Part shown: positions 25,101 through 37,300 of the stretch, piece by piece | Layout of the letters: each line of letters opens with the position of its first letter | Numbering within the stretch: the stretch's first letter is position 1 | Assembly: GCF_012273895.1 (NCBI RefSeq) | Contig: NC_052118.1 | Coordinates: forward strand, 6,783,164 to 6,847,163 | DNA length: 64,000 bases | Source: Zerene cesonia | Lineage: Eukaryota > Arthropoda > Insecta > Lepidoptera > Pieridae | Direction: 5' to 3' | Program-made: the position numbers and the translations under genes | Notes under the pieces: model-generated | What the model was told of the DNA's origin: nothing | The model's input: only the letters and a program-made list of their open reading frames with translations | Databases searched by the model: none

Positions 25101-28100
25101 TCAGAAATTCGAATCGAATACAGGTTTTTATCTTGTATTTAAACTTCAATAATTTTTTATTTCAGTTACATATAAGTATTTCACTACACTGCCATTATGC
25201 ATAAATATGAAATGTTTTATCAGTTGTTTTAAGCAGATGGGTCCGTAAGTCGAAATATACTAATTAGTATTGGATTTATAATACCACTTATTAAACATTA
25301 CGAAAAGTATGTAACACGACAATGCACGCTCGGAATGCGGAGAGTGTTCTTGTCTTTTACATAAAGTGGAGCAATAATTTAAATAACTGGTACGCTACTG
25401 CCGCTGCGCTGGTGAAATGCATGCTTTCACAAAATCATAGAAGTCATCAATAATTTGTCGAGAGATTTGAAATTTATTGTATGCCTATAGACAAAACAAA
25501 ACAGCAACGGTTCTTATTCTTGAACTCTCATAGTAATTTTTGTTAGTAATCGTCACTCATTAAAGCAAATTGTACCTAAGCTTTACTATATACGATGAAG
25601 CAATAATTTCACTACATCAATAATAGCTTAAAAACTTTTTAAATTTATGTAAAAGGGTGAAAGTCATTCTGAAATAAGAGATGCTTATACCTACAGTAAG
25701 TAGGTAGTAATATTAAGCTTTCAAGGAATTGATAGTAGTTTATTCATTTTTTTTTAATTTTAAAGAAGTTTTGTGTTTTCATTGATGCGGGCGATGACTT
25801 TGCCAGCAATTCGAATCAAGATCGATAAATTGGTTTTTTGTGTCTCGTCTACTTAACTGAAACGGTGTTTTTGTGCTTTCCTACAAAAATTGATGTTGCT
25901 ACGTTTTGACATGTTTTACCTACTTATCAATGACTGTTTTTGTTAAGGAAAAATCCCCACTTTTATTTACCTAACAACTATTTTCCTTCTAACCAACGCG
26001 ATTAAAAGGAGCCGCGCTTTTATAGTCGCCAGGAATATTGCAAAGGTCTCAAAATAGCGGAGTCATTTAAATGTATTTCAACGAGGAGTCTGAATGACGT
26101 AATTCCTTAAGTAATACGCTTGAGCACATGCTGTTTAGGACTAATTAGTCTGTTGTGTATGTAGCTCTGCGTGCAGAAAGGTCACCCTACGCATCGACCG
26201 TAGCCACAGCTTCCTGCGCTGGGACGGTCGTACTCAATTAAAACTTATTACAGGGTCGTGTGAACTGGCGAGCGCGCGTCAGTCCCCTTGCCCCACAGGA
26301 AATAGTGCTTGTCTAAGCTATCTCCGCGTTTTCGGTCAATAAACCCTAGCTAGCTCACAAGCCTCCGATATCGAATAAGAACCTATCCATTATCACCTCG
26401 AGTCGACGAACTAACGACATAAAAGCGACGGCATTGTACCTCAGAGACCGGATCAAATAAGCTGGTTTGGATAAATTATTATTAATCGCTTAGATAATTT
26501 AAGATTCATACCCAAAAAAATATTTAAGTATAAGTAATTAATAACATAATCTGTCGTTTTCTTTCTTTATGGCTATAACTTTTTTATGTATCGGTTAGTG
26601 CTATTAAAACCGAAAAATAGAAGCACTTGATATGGAATTTAATAGAACTTAAGAACTATTTAAAACTTCTTCTTCTAAAACATTAATTAAAGAATTCAGT
26701 AACAAGGCGAAACAGGAAAAGAAAGTTTAACCTAGGTTTTATTCAGCTGGGAAATCTAGGCTTTGAAAAAAGTTATAACCAATTCACTAAGTAGGTATTC
26801 ATTTCAAAAAGCTAATCTTTGAGTAAGCTTTCAAGTCAATCTAAAAGCAAAACCTTGAGAAAAACTTCACACCAACACTATGCCGTTAACAGAATGCTTA
26901 AGGAGAATCATCAATTAATAGCTCTTAATTAATTATCTTGCACGCATTCTCCATATAGCTGTTATCGGTTTTTATAAGATCTTGAAGTTATCGTAATGAA
27001 AACATTCCTAAATATAGGCAACCTTTGCATTCCATCACGCAAAAATAGTGATGTCTATTGGATTTATTGAAGTCGCTATATATGGGGTCATGTTACTCAT
27101 GGTTAAGATTTATGTCCACAAAAACACATTTTTGTTACAAATTTATTACAATAAACCGCATTTATTCGCGAAATACTCGTAAATAAATGCCGCATTCAAA
27201 TTGGATGCTGCATCATCGGTATCGCCCACATCATTCTCATTTTATGTTCCCAAGAATACATTTTCTATCTTTGTCATTTAATTATGACAACTTCTTTCTA
27301 TAACTGCGAAAAAGCACCTCGGGATTTTATGGTCGGATTTTTTATAGATTGGTCTGTTTGAAGTAAATAAAAAAAGAAACGCTTTGAGTAACCTATCTTT
27401 ATAGACACGAAAAATGTCAAAGCTGCCTTATAGCAAACTCAATTTAATTTATAACGGTAATTTTTCGTAATAAAATGCAATAAAATAGATTTTATTAGTG
27501 TAAAATAATGTCATGTATGTGTAGATGTAAGCAGACAAATTAAGGTAGCTTTATAATAATTATAAGTCGATTGTAATAATCATATTATTCAACCATTTTA
27601 TTGAAATTAGTTTTTTCTGTTATTTGTACTGTTAACTAAATAACATTGTAAGTGCAACTACATGGGTGAATATTAATAGGATGTAATTATAGTCATAAAA
27701 ACTTTTACAGGTAAGAAAGGCATTCTATAGCCAATTCTCCATCTTCATTTATTGAGCTATATTGTTCAATAAGAACATAAATTAATGCTTAGATAGTAAA
27801 GTTTATTTGGACCCCATACCGTTTTAATAAGTTAAATAAGTTTCGGTTAATACGTATATAATACAGATAAAAGTATTGCGTTATTTTATCTCGTTATTAT
27901 CATTATGTTTCTTGGAATAGTTGCTACTCGATAGCATAACATAATATCTGGTGACCAAACTTAGCATATTAAACACTTATTAAACTCTAAAGGTCGTGGG
28001 ATTCGAACCGAAAACAACATTGTATTTTAAGGTAAAATTAAAGCAAAGGGAAACATAAAACGTTTTACAATTATTATGGTCTGGTACGAATGGGTAATGT

Positions 28101-28226
28101 AGGTAAGATTAGCACAGTGAGTCGTTTAAATACACCACGATAACGCCCCCATTCCCGCTCGTGAATACGACTGGCATGCTAACATCGATAAGCGCTCACC
28201 AATATTTAGAACATTCACTGAATTTT
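16166..28226. other. Intergenic, about 12 kb without gene; scattered GC-rich islets
   Basis: I find no exon, RNA gene or intact mobile element. Local GC-rich islets lie at about 18560-18780, 19480-19700, 21615-21670, 23235-23460, 24880-24970 and 26150-26330. Several include homeodomain-like TAAT cores or ccataaa beside GC-rich text (for example 19540-19600 and 26130-26300). These fit regulatory elements but are not proof. The rest is AT-rich and featureless. Confidence 0.4.
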
Positions 28227-28480
28227 AAACCGACTTCAAAAAAGGAGTAGGTAATCAATACGACTATATTTTTTAGTGTTTACTACCAAATAACTTTTAC
28301 TGGGTGAACTGATTTTTATGTTTTTTTTTTATTTGAAAGCTGTTGCCTCCCATGTAGTCCCATTTAGATTTAGTCTAGTTCTGACAACTTGAGGGCGGTT
28401 TTTTACTTCGGCCACAAGCAGCAGTACATTTTGACTATAAAAAAATTTGTATTTTATCTAATATCTAAGAAACAGGTGAC
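28227..28480. repeat. Lepidopteran repeat of the 'aaaccgacttcaaaaaagga' family
   Basis: The opening 'aaccgacttcaaaaaaggag' followed by 'caatacgactatatttttt' and 'taacttttactgggtgaact' is a text I know from many lepidopteran genomes (non-autonomous element or retroposon end). It fades out after about 28420. No coding content. Confidence 0.65.
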
Positions 28481-31400
28481 AAACCTATGCATGCGAACAT
28501 TCGAAAAAGCTCGATTTACCCTCATTATATGTCATTGAAGATATTCTGATGTAATATAATACGTCTTTCATGTCGTGTTTTATAAATAGAGTATGGGTAA
28601 ATAGCGAAGAGGCCCGATTTCTGTCTACCACGGTCTCAAGGCCCGCGAGTCATTGGCACGCCCCGCTTCAAGGCAAGTGCGACTGCTAATTCATGTACTA
28701 CAGGATTCATATTGAATTAACACTTAGATGACACTTGAAATGTGTGGAGTTATTGTATTAGTACATTTATGTATTCAAAAATTATACCAAAAAGGAAAAC
28801 TTTGCATGGTTTTCACAGAAGAAAGAGTTACACAACAACAATTAAGAATAAGTAACATAGAGCACAACTGGTAAAAAATATTTGTATTTACTGTTTGTAT
28901 CTTTTAATAAATATTCATACTAGGACTGAAATATTTCATAAAGGTGTATATGGCTCAAAATACTCACCCATTTTGCAAAATATTACGGGTAGAACACATA
29001 GAGGCCCTAAGACCTGATAAAAACACAGCGGGTGTTCTCCAAATAGAGGCGATTCGAGGAACCGATTCGACTGGTTTTAATGGTAAAAGAACTGCACCTT
29101 CTACGGGCCTTATCCAAATATCCTATTTAGTCTAATGAAACAGTTATTAAAGATGTTAAGGAATCCGTACAATAAAGCTTTTAAAGCTATTAGTAATTTT
29201 AAGTTTCTAACATAATATTTTTAAATGTTAAAATTGTATTTGAAATGTTTGGTATTTACTACTAACCACAAAACCTGTAAAAGAGGAAGTACAAAAACGA
29301 AGGTGTAGATAAATCACATGATAAATTGTTCGACGGGTACCCAAAACTCGTTTGGAAATTCTAAAGAACTATTTCGTGAATATAAAGTGAGCAGTGCCCT
29401 ATTTATTAGCGAACGAACGACGTGAATTTTGGAGTCCTGCACGAGCTACATACCATCGTTTTTTACAACCATTTACTTATCAACCATCTTTTAGCGAGCA
29501 TCTGCCGAAATTGTGTATTTTGATACTTACAAGATAAACATCATGCTTAAGGTTCAGGGTCGATCACTGGGAGGCAATTTAGCAACAGATCTATCATCTG
29601 GATTGGAAATAATGTACTTAGTCGTAGCATGTGTCTAAATTCCTGTTGCTCCTTGTTATTAAATAGACGTTTGATCATTGAACTCGTATCATGTGGCATC
29701 CATTTGTTGCCTAATCGCTTCAAATTTTGTACGACATTTTAAATATTCCTTGTCGTTATATAAATATACACAAGCATACAAAACAGCAGTTCAATAACAT
29801 CATCATGATACATATAACGATACGAGCTTGCAACGGTCAAATTTTGAATTCAGTCGCGTTGATCAACCGTTGCCTTACGTCGCATTTAATACAGGTTAAT
29901 TTGTGGGAACACGAATAAATTTGGTATGTTTCATTAAAAGTCTGTTTTTTGCCTCTATTTCATATGTTGTAAATATATTTAATTCTAAATTATGCCTATT
30001 TAATTTATAATATTATTACTTGATATACAAAGTGGACTTTAATAAGATTAGAACAATTAAACGATAGTAGCATTTCTCTTTGATCTGATATAATTATTAT
30101 GTATAACAATATTATGTAAAAATACTTGGAAATGTAAAACACTCTTTCCGGAAGCTGATATATTAAAATAACCTATTGTAACCAACTTTATTACCGAGTA
30201 CAGCTGTTGAATTAATTTGGGTTTATTCCATATTACGTTTATAATTATAATCGCTTAAGCCTTCAAGGCTGATCAAGTTGAATGAGACACCTTAAAGAAT
30301 AGATAATAATTGTCTACTTCCGGCGTTATTATAAGAAGTAATAATTTTATTAATGTTAAACTACAATTTTGCGGAGATAAATTTAGATAGAACCCAGCGG
30401 ATTTTTCGTCAATATTGGTATTAGAAGTTTATTTTCCATCGTCATTCTTTTATATCTTTAAAGCTCTTTTTGGCACTTTTCTTAAAGAAAATATTGCTTA
30501 TGTTCTATGATATGTATATACAGGTTTCCTGAGTGCGAAATCCAATTATTTTTATTTAAAACATTATTAAAATGCTGTCGCTACAAAATCAAAAGCATTA
30601 CGTGTCTGCTATTCGATACGCTTCTTATTTTATCAAACTATATGACAGTATTTCGAGGATCCACTTATCGATGAATTTTTGAAGTCTTTAAGGTTATATC
30701 TTTAATTTAGCATGTGATATTTAAAATCAGAGCAAACGCCCAGCAGACATTAAAATTTGTCTCGGACTGGTTTTCAATTGCATGTCATTTTGTAAAGTAT
30801 CATATTCGAGTACTTATAGATATTATGCATGCAGTAAATTGGTTTGAAATACACACAACACCATAAAAGTATTTTTTGGTATTCTTACTGAAATGAAGGG
30901 CTAATGTGGGTGTTCAATATGGATGCAAGCTCATGCAACATCACCGTCATCACTTCACAACGTCAGAAATGGTTTGCTTAATTAGACAGAGATGCAAATT
31001 TATATCAGAATATTTTTTGTACGGGCTTTCTTTGTTTTTCGATTAACTTTGACGGAGAATGTTGCATTTTTGTATTTTAGGAATTGTTAAGTACCGTTGT
31101 ATAACAACATTGATTTGAAAAGACGTTCAAATGCTTGCCCTAAATTATATAACAACGGTTGGAAAGATATGGGCATCCGGTATTATGTGGTTAGTTTATA
31201 ACTTATCTAATTTGCTTATTTATGGAACATTATTCATTAAGTACCTAATCTGTTGTTTTCCTGTTGTTTAGAATCTTCGTAATCCTATTAGCAACTTATT
31301 TATAAAAGGTAAGTTCACTGATATATTTCTGTTCTATTCTTTTATTGTCTATCCACTCAAACCTCATACATCTTTGCTAGGTCATTATGTTGAACATAGA

Positions 31401-31820
31401 TGTGTTCATTTTGTTAAAATTTTATTATAATTGTAAGCGATCGAGTTGTTATTCTAGTTGAGACCAAAGAAGAAATGAGTATTCGGCCGCCTAGTAACCA
31501 GATAGATTAAATAACCATATAATTTTGAATTTTGCCTAATAAAAAATGCATAAAGACAGAAAATTTTTTAGTTCAAAGTTGTCCATAACCAAAAAAAATC
31601 AAATACCTAAATTAAGGTTAGTTATACGTACATAATTGTTTATTAAATATACATAATTACACACTCAACAAAAAAAATATATATTTATTCTATAATACAA
31701 ATAATTTAATCTGATACTTTCAAACTGTAAAATTTATAGTCAATGTTTACTAAAATCTACTACCGACCGAACATTTCATTCATTCGAAGATACCCTCCAG
31801 ACTGTAGGTTATTTAATAAC

Positions 31821-31864
31821 AGACCTAACATACCCAAATCCTTCAATTTGGGTATGTTAGGTCT
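31821..31864. repeat. Perfect 19-bp inverted repeat, 6-nt loop
   Basis: Left arm agacctaacatacccaaat (31821-31839), loop ccttca, right arm atttgggtatgttaggtct (31846-31864), exact complement over all 19 bp. The stem stops abruptly at both ends. Confidence 0.95.
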
Positions 31865-33018
31865 TATCTAGCAAAATACTATGTCAAATACAAATTCAAA
31901 ATGGTCGACAACACAAAACGGGGTAGGGCTATTTATATTCATTTAATATTATTATTCCTTAGAGTGCGTTGGTACTAGATTATTAAAGAATCTCTTTATG
32001 CATTTTACTATAATAAATATATGTTCTCACAGAATATGGCAAAGTTTCAGAGCATTCGAGAACCCAACATTAAATAACTAAATTATTACAGTAATTTACT
32101 TTAATCAAATTCATGTTAAAAAAGTCTGAGAGCAATCGTTAAACTTAAAATCACTTATTGTCTTTTATACTTATTATGATAGTGTGACATTTGTCAGCGA
32201 GCGAAACTTTACAAAGGTTAATTACAATACTTTGAACAAACATTAAAAAATTTCATTTCATTCGTAACCTACGAATTGAAACGGTCAAAAATTGGTCTAT
32301 GAGACTTGGTATTCTGCACTATTTATCATTTTTCCGTTATTATTCCGTTTCCAATTTATTATTTCTCATCATTTGATTATAAGCGGATGTTGTAATAAAT
32401 TTCAAAATATAATAAGATAATGAAAAAGCGTTACTTATTTGATAAAAAAAGATATTACGTAACATATTCAATTAAAACATAAAACAAATTAACATAACGT
32501 GTGAAACAACAATCGTGGTGCGAAGCAAATCGTCGGCACCGACTAACAAAGCCTCAAGAGATCGCAGCATCAATATAAGTGCGTCGATCAGACAATCAAC
32601 GGAGACAAACGTTTCGGCCGTTCCCACGGGGCGGGTGCCCGGTGTCATTCCGGTTTTCGCCAACTTAAATGTTTGTTGTCAAATTAATCTGAAGTCGCTT
32701 ATTATGCGCCAGCCGACCAGTCGAGCAACTATTCATTCATAGTCTGAGGAATGTTAGATCGCTCGTGGTTCGCCTCGAGCGACCTTCGCCGCTGTCGCGG
32801 CCGCCCCGCAAAAAGTGTGTGAGCCATCGTGACGCTCGCTCAACTATGTGGAAGTACCAGATCGGGTACTTACACGCTCCTGCATTGCCCTCCCGTGCGA
32901 CAAAGCCCTGCTTTTATTTCACATCTACTGATATCACCATGCTCAACATGTTTTTGTATCATATTGCACGATAGTTCGCACAGTGAGTCAATGAGCGAAC
33001 AGTTACGTCTAGGCGCAC

Positions 33019-33054
33019 GTCCTTTTTGCTTGTTAATTTATAAGCAAAAAGGAC
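33019..33054. repeat. Perfect 13-bp inverted repeat
   Basis: Arms gtcctttttgctt (33019-33031) and aagcaaaaaggac (33042-33054) around a 10-nt loop, just past the GC-rich islet at 32515-32900. Confidence 0.9.
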
Positions 33055-34295
33055 AAACAGGTTAACGGATATATAAGGCGTAATTTATGGATTTGGCTTG
33101 GATTTCATGTAAGCGATCAGAACGTACTTTTAAATAGTCTGGTCGTAGTTGCTGAACAGAACATCTACCAATTAATTTTTTTCAAGAACATTAGAAAGCA
33201 CTCCATTTTATTTGATTATTATAAGACATATATAATTACGTCATAAGATTGTATTTGCTTAAATTGTCGCGTTCTCATTGAACACCGGATGCTTAATGTC
33301 ATCGACCTCATTACTACGCGGGTGATAGAATTTTAATTATAACCAGATCAAGTAATCTTAGAATTCGATATGAATAAAAATTATATTTTTAAAAACATGA
33401 AAAAAATTCAAATTATTTCAGTTTTTAATGCAATTTCAATGTGTCCCATGTCGTCTTTATAGCAGCAAAACGTTGAAAATTACATTGATTTAAACAAGTC
33501 GTTTGAAGCTTACCGTGAAGGGACTACAGAAGTCTTTCAAGTTCAATCTACTGAAACCCATCGGCACCTCCACAGTGACGTCAGTCCGGACGTAGCCCGC
33601 AGCCCGCGCCGTCCAAGGACAGTAAACATTTACCAGGTCAATGCTCGCTGCCGTCTCTAGTCGCTAGTTTTTTCAATGTGGCCCTGACTGTACTGTCAAA
33701 AGCCGTGTGGTTCAGTGAGGCCCACTTAATGTGCGACTATATTATATTCGCCAATTCAAGGGTACGAGGAACATTCGAATTTAACCGCATAGAAGGGTTT
33801 TAATCATATAATTTTAACATGGATCTAATAATAAACTAATGTATCTATCTAACTATTCGTTTATTATTTAAGTCACCACTGATTGCGATTGTGTGAGATA
33901 ACGATAAAATAATCGGCCAAAATATATCTTTGTGAGTTCACTGTTCGAAGAACTCTTTAGAGACCTCACACAACTGTCAACGGAAATGTTTAGTATATCC
34001 TGCGATGGTGATACGTGTTACCACATATGATGTTCTATTATACGTTGGTGTAACGGCTTTCCGTATTGACCTGTAGGATTAGATCTCGTTATATATAAAA
34101 CCGGACTCGAAAGTGATCTTGAGTTTTAGATCTAGTGCTGTACCTAACTATATCTACCTATAAAGAGGAGGGTGAAACGATTAAGACATTAAGGATAATA
34201 TTTAAACCTACCTACGTAAATGTGATTATAAATTTATCACTTAATATTTAAAGATATAAATATTTGTAGATCTCAATGTCTCTCAAAAGTAAATC

Positions 34296-34365
34296 TCTAC
34301 ACAAAATTTTACACAAATCGGTTCTGTGGTTTAGGAGTGAAGAAGCGACAGACAGACAGTTACCT
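34296..34365. repeat. Retroposon tail fragment
   Basis: Contains 'aaattttacacaaatcggtt', 'gtggtttaggagtgaag' and a GACA run (about 34348-34358). It matches the tail arrangement of the copy at 2428-2740, but only about 70 bp remain. Confidence 0.55.
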
Positions 34366-37300
34366 TAACATTATTTTATTGGAAGAAATGTCATTATTAT
34401 ATTAATATTTTAGATTCAATGTAATTTGTATTTCCTACAGGCGATAGGTAAATGTAAAGGGAGAGATTAATTATTGTTGCATAGTTTAGAAATGTATATT
34501 TTTTTAATTAATACAATATCACTGTATGAAATTTCTATGAACGTATCTAACAATTACTTTCTACTATATTTATTTAAGGTCAACAACTCTTCTAAGAAAA
34601 TTGCAATTTTAAGGGATAGGATTCCGTCGTCCGCAGAAATCATAAATAAATAAGTTAAAAATAAAAGTTTGGTTTTAAAGCGAAATGCTTATTTAGATAG
34701 TGATTCACAGAACTGTTTGTAATTACCCACCGGCACAAAATTTCGTTTGTAAGACATTCATCACAGACAACTGGTGGCCCACCGGTATGCGTGGAATCTA
34801 ACAATAGGGTAATTAACTTTCAAATACATAATATTTAAAAGCAAAACGAAAACATGGATTACCAAGATAAGCTCAATGTAGGTAATGAGAGGTTTCATCG
34901 TAAAGTTAGAAACATTAATTCCAGTATATAAATTAATTTAGCAATACATAAATTGTGACATCAAATATTCAACGAAATTAAATACTCTTGTATTGAAATG
35001 TTTATAGTTCATATTTTGAAACATTTATTAAATTCCTCTAAATCCTAAGTAACATTACATAGTAATAAGATTAATAAAAAGCCTATAATATTGATCAATG
35101 TAACATACACGTAAAACAGGTAACATATAGTTAAACCAGCTTACTGCTTGCCAATTATAATGAAACCACAATTTATTAAAGGCTTTAAAACTAAAGTTAC
35201 GTAAGCTTACAACAGTTTTGCCGATACGTAGAAGCTAATTTATTCTATACAAGGTACCTACACATAATGTTGATTTCGTCATTTATTTTAGGAAAAACGT
35301 GACCAGAAATTAGTAAAAGCATGTATAAAATTGTTTCCCGGGGATAGTCGATTGTACGAACGTTTGCATTCCATTTCGCCGTGCATGCCGCAGCTTTGAG
35401 ATTCTGAGAAAAGTGACGTCTCTCTCGCACAGCGCACTAAGCATTCCACTTTATTGCCTGTGTTTTGGAATCTTGTTCATTGTTTTCGTTCAAGCTCATT
35501 TCAATACAAGCGCGGAAATATCTTAAAGCTACTTATATCCGGTCAAAGGTCAACCCTTTTACTTTTTATTGGTTATTTATTATTCTGAAATGAACAATAA
35601 AAACGACTGTTTACAATTTGGTTTTAAAATTTATTAAAACAATGTTTTTAGTTTAATGCATATATATATATATTTATATGGAGTAGATATGTCCTAAATA
35701 TACACAATATTATTTAGTTCTCCAGCCGGTTTACTGGAGAAACTAATGTTTGAATATTATAATATATTTGATCCTTTAACAATATTCCTTGGACACTTTC
35801 TTATTTCTTTATTTATAAATTAAATCATCAACTCATTAATCAACCAAAAAGCACAAAAGCGAATGTACCTACGCAACGCTAAGCTTTTTCAGCCAACAAA
35901 GGAAGCTGGTTTCTTAACCAATAAGGTTCGGTGATAGCTTGTTTCCTGCATGAACCACACACTCATCGATTATATTAAAAAAAAAAACAATCTACAGTCA
36001 CATTGTCATATGGCCGTTGACATTTGGCAATGAAGGTAACACAACTTTCGAAGCATTTGATTCAGTTCATTAACATTTGCACATTGAAACTATCTATGAT
36101 CTAATTCTTTTGAATATTTATGTCTACCTATTGAGGCTGCTGTCTGCTTGTTGCTATTGTTCTTTTAGAACATTTATTTTTATATTTAAAGTGATAATGC
36201 CAACACGCGAAAAGCATATATGCTACATGTGTGTATTCGACTTGAATGACAAAGATTTATTTACATTTTGATCTTTAAAAGTTAATCGGATTAAAATATT
36301 ATAAATAAATATAATATATTAGAAATAAACATTCACCACTTTTACATCTTCTGAGTGTTCTATAGTAGTCAATGTCAAAGCTAAACCGAAGTACTATCAA
36401 TCTGTAACTCTTGTAAGATCGTGGGTAAGTTATTCATGAAGTGACTGGCGTGAACTCTCTACTGCTCAACATCAAACGGTAAAAGGCTGTTACCAAGGCT
36501 CATACATTAGATCCTGTAATTTAAATGGAGAAACCACAACATAAAATTAATAAACAGCAAATTACAGTTACATTATAGCGATTAGTCATAATTTGTTTAA
36601 TATATAAACAGGTTGACTTTGATATTATCAGCATTTTTGCTTTCTAATGTGCATTAAGAATTGTAAATTTCACATGGTGGATCTATGTTGGTTTAAAATA
36701 AAGAAAAGCTAAAATCGTCAGATTCGTGTACTTGAATATTAATTCATGTTCAGTAGTTGATGAAACCAAACCATTTTATTGCTAAGTAGATATAAGTTAC
36801 ATCATTTCTTAATAAAAACTGGAATAGTACCTATAGCTGAGACATCAGCCACAATTACCTATAGATAAAACTTGTGATACTTAATTTAATGCACAAGTCA
36901 CAATAAGAAAGAATGTGTGATTAATAAACAATTTCGTAGTAATCAGATATATGGCTAATGCTTATATTCTGTTGATACAATAACGTATCAGCTGACAAAG
37001 ACAGCTGATTGATAATGCTTTGTTCATATAATTGCTCTTGAAAATACTTAATTGATTTGATATTCACCATTATTATTGTTTGGAGATTAAATGTTTCGAG
37101 CATTTTCATTAAAATAATTGTTACTTCTCATGTTTCATTCTCATAAATGTTACTTCTCATATTTATACAAATTCATGAAATGAAAACATATAACGGACAA
37201 ACTTTTAAAAGAATTGTCCCCCACATATTCATAATTACAATTATTTGATTACTTATCTTTGTTATAAAAATATAATTTTTACACGAGATCAAGCTAAAAT

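Larger units (their letters stand above)
28481..34295. other. Intergenic, no gene; two hairpins and two GC-rich islets
   Basis: Nothing coding is supported. GC-rich islets lie at 32515-32900 and 33540-33730. Perfect hairpins are listed separately at 31821 and 33019. The open frames over 32515-32974 lie inside the islet, where stop codons are rare by composition alone, so I do not call them genes. Confidence 0.4.

Noticed and set aside
28000..28025. B-box-like gggattcgaacc on the minus strand
   Set aside because: No A-box or acceptor stem at the right distance; probably chance or a repeat fragment.
32472..33065. Overlapping open frames on both strands suggesting a gene
   Set aside because: The islet is GC-rich, so stop codons are rare; no splice sites, conserved motif or consistent codon bias.
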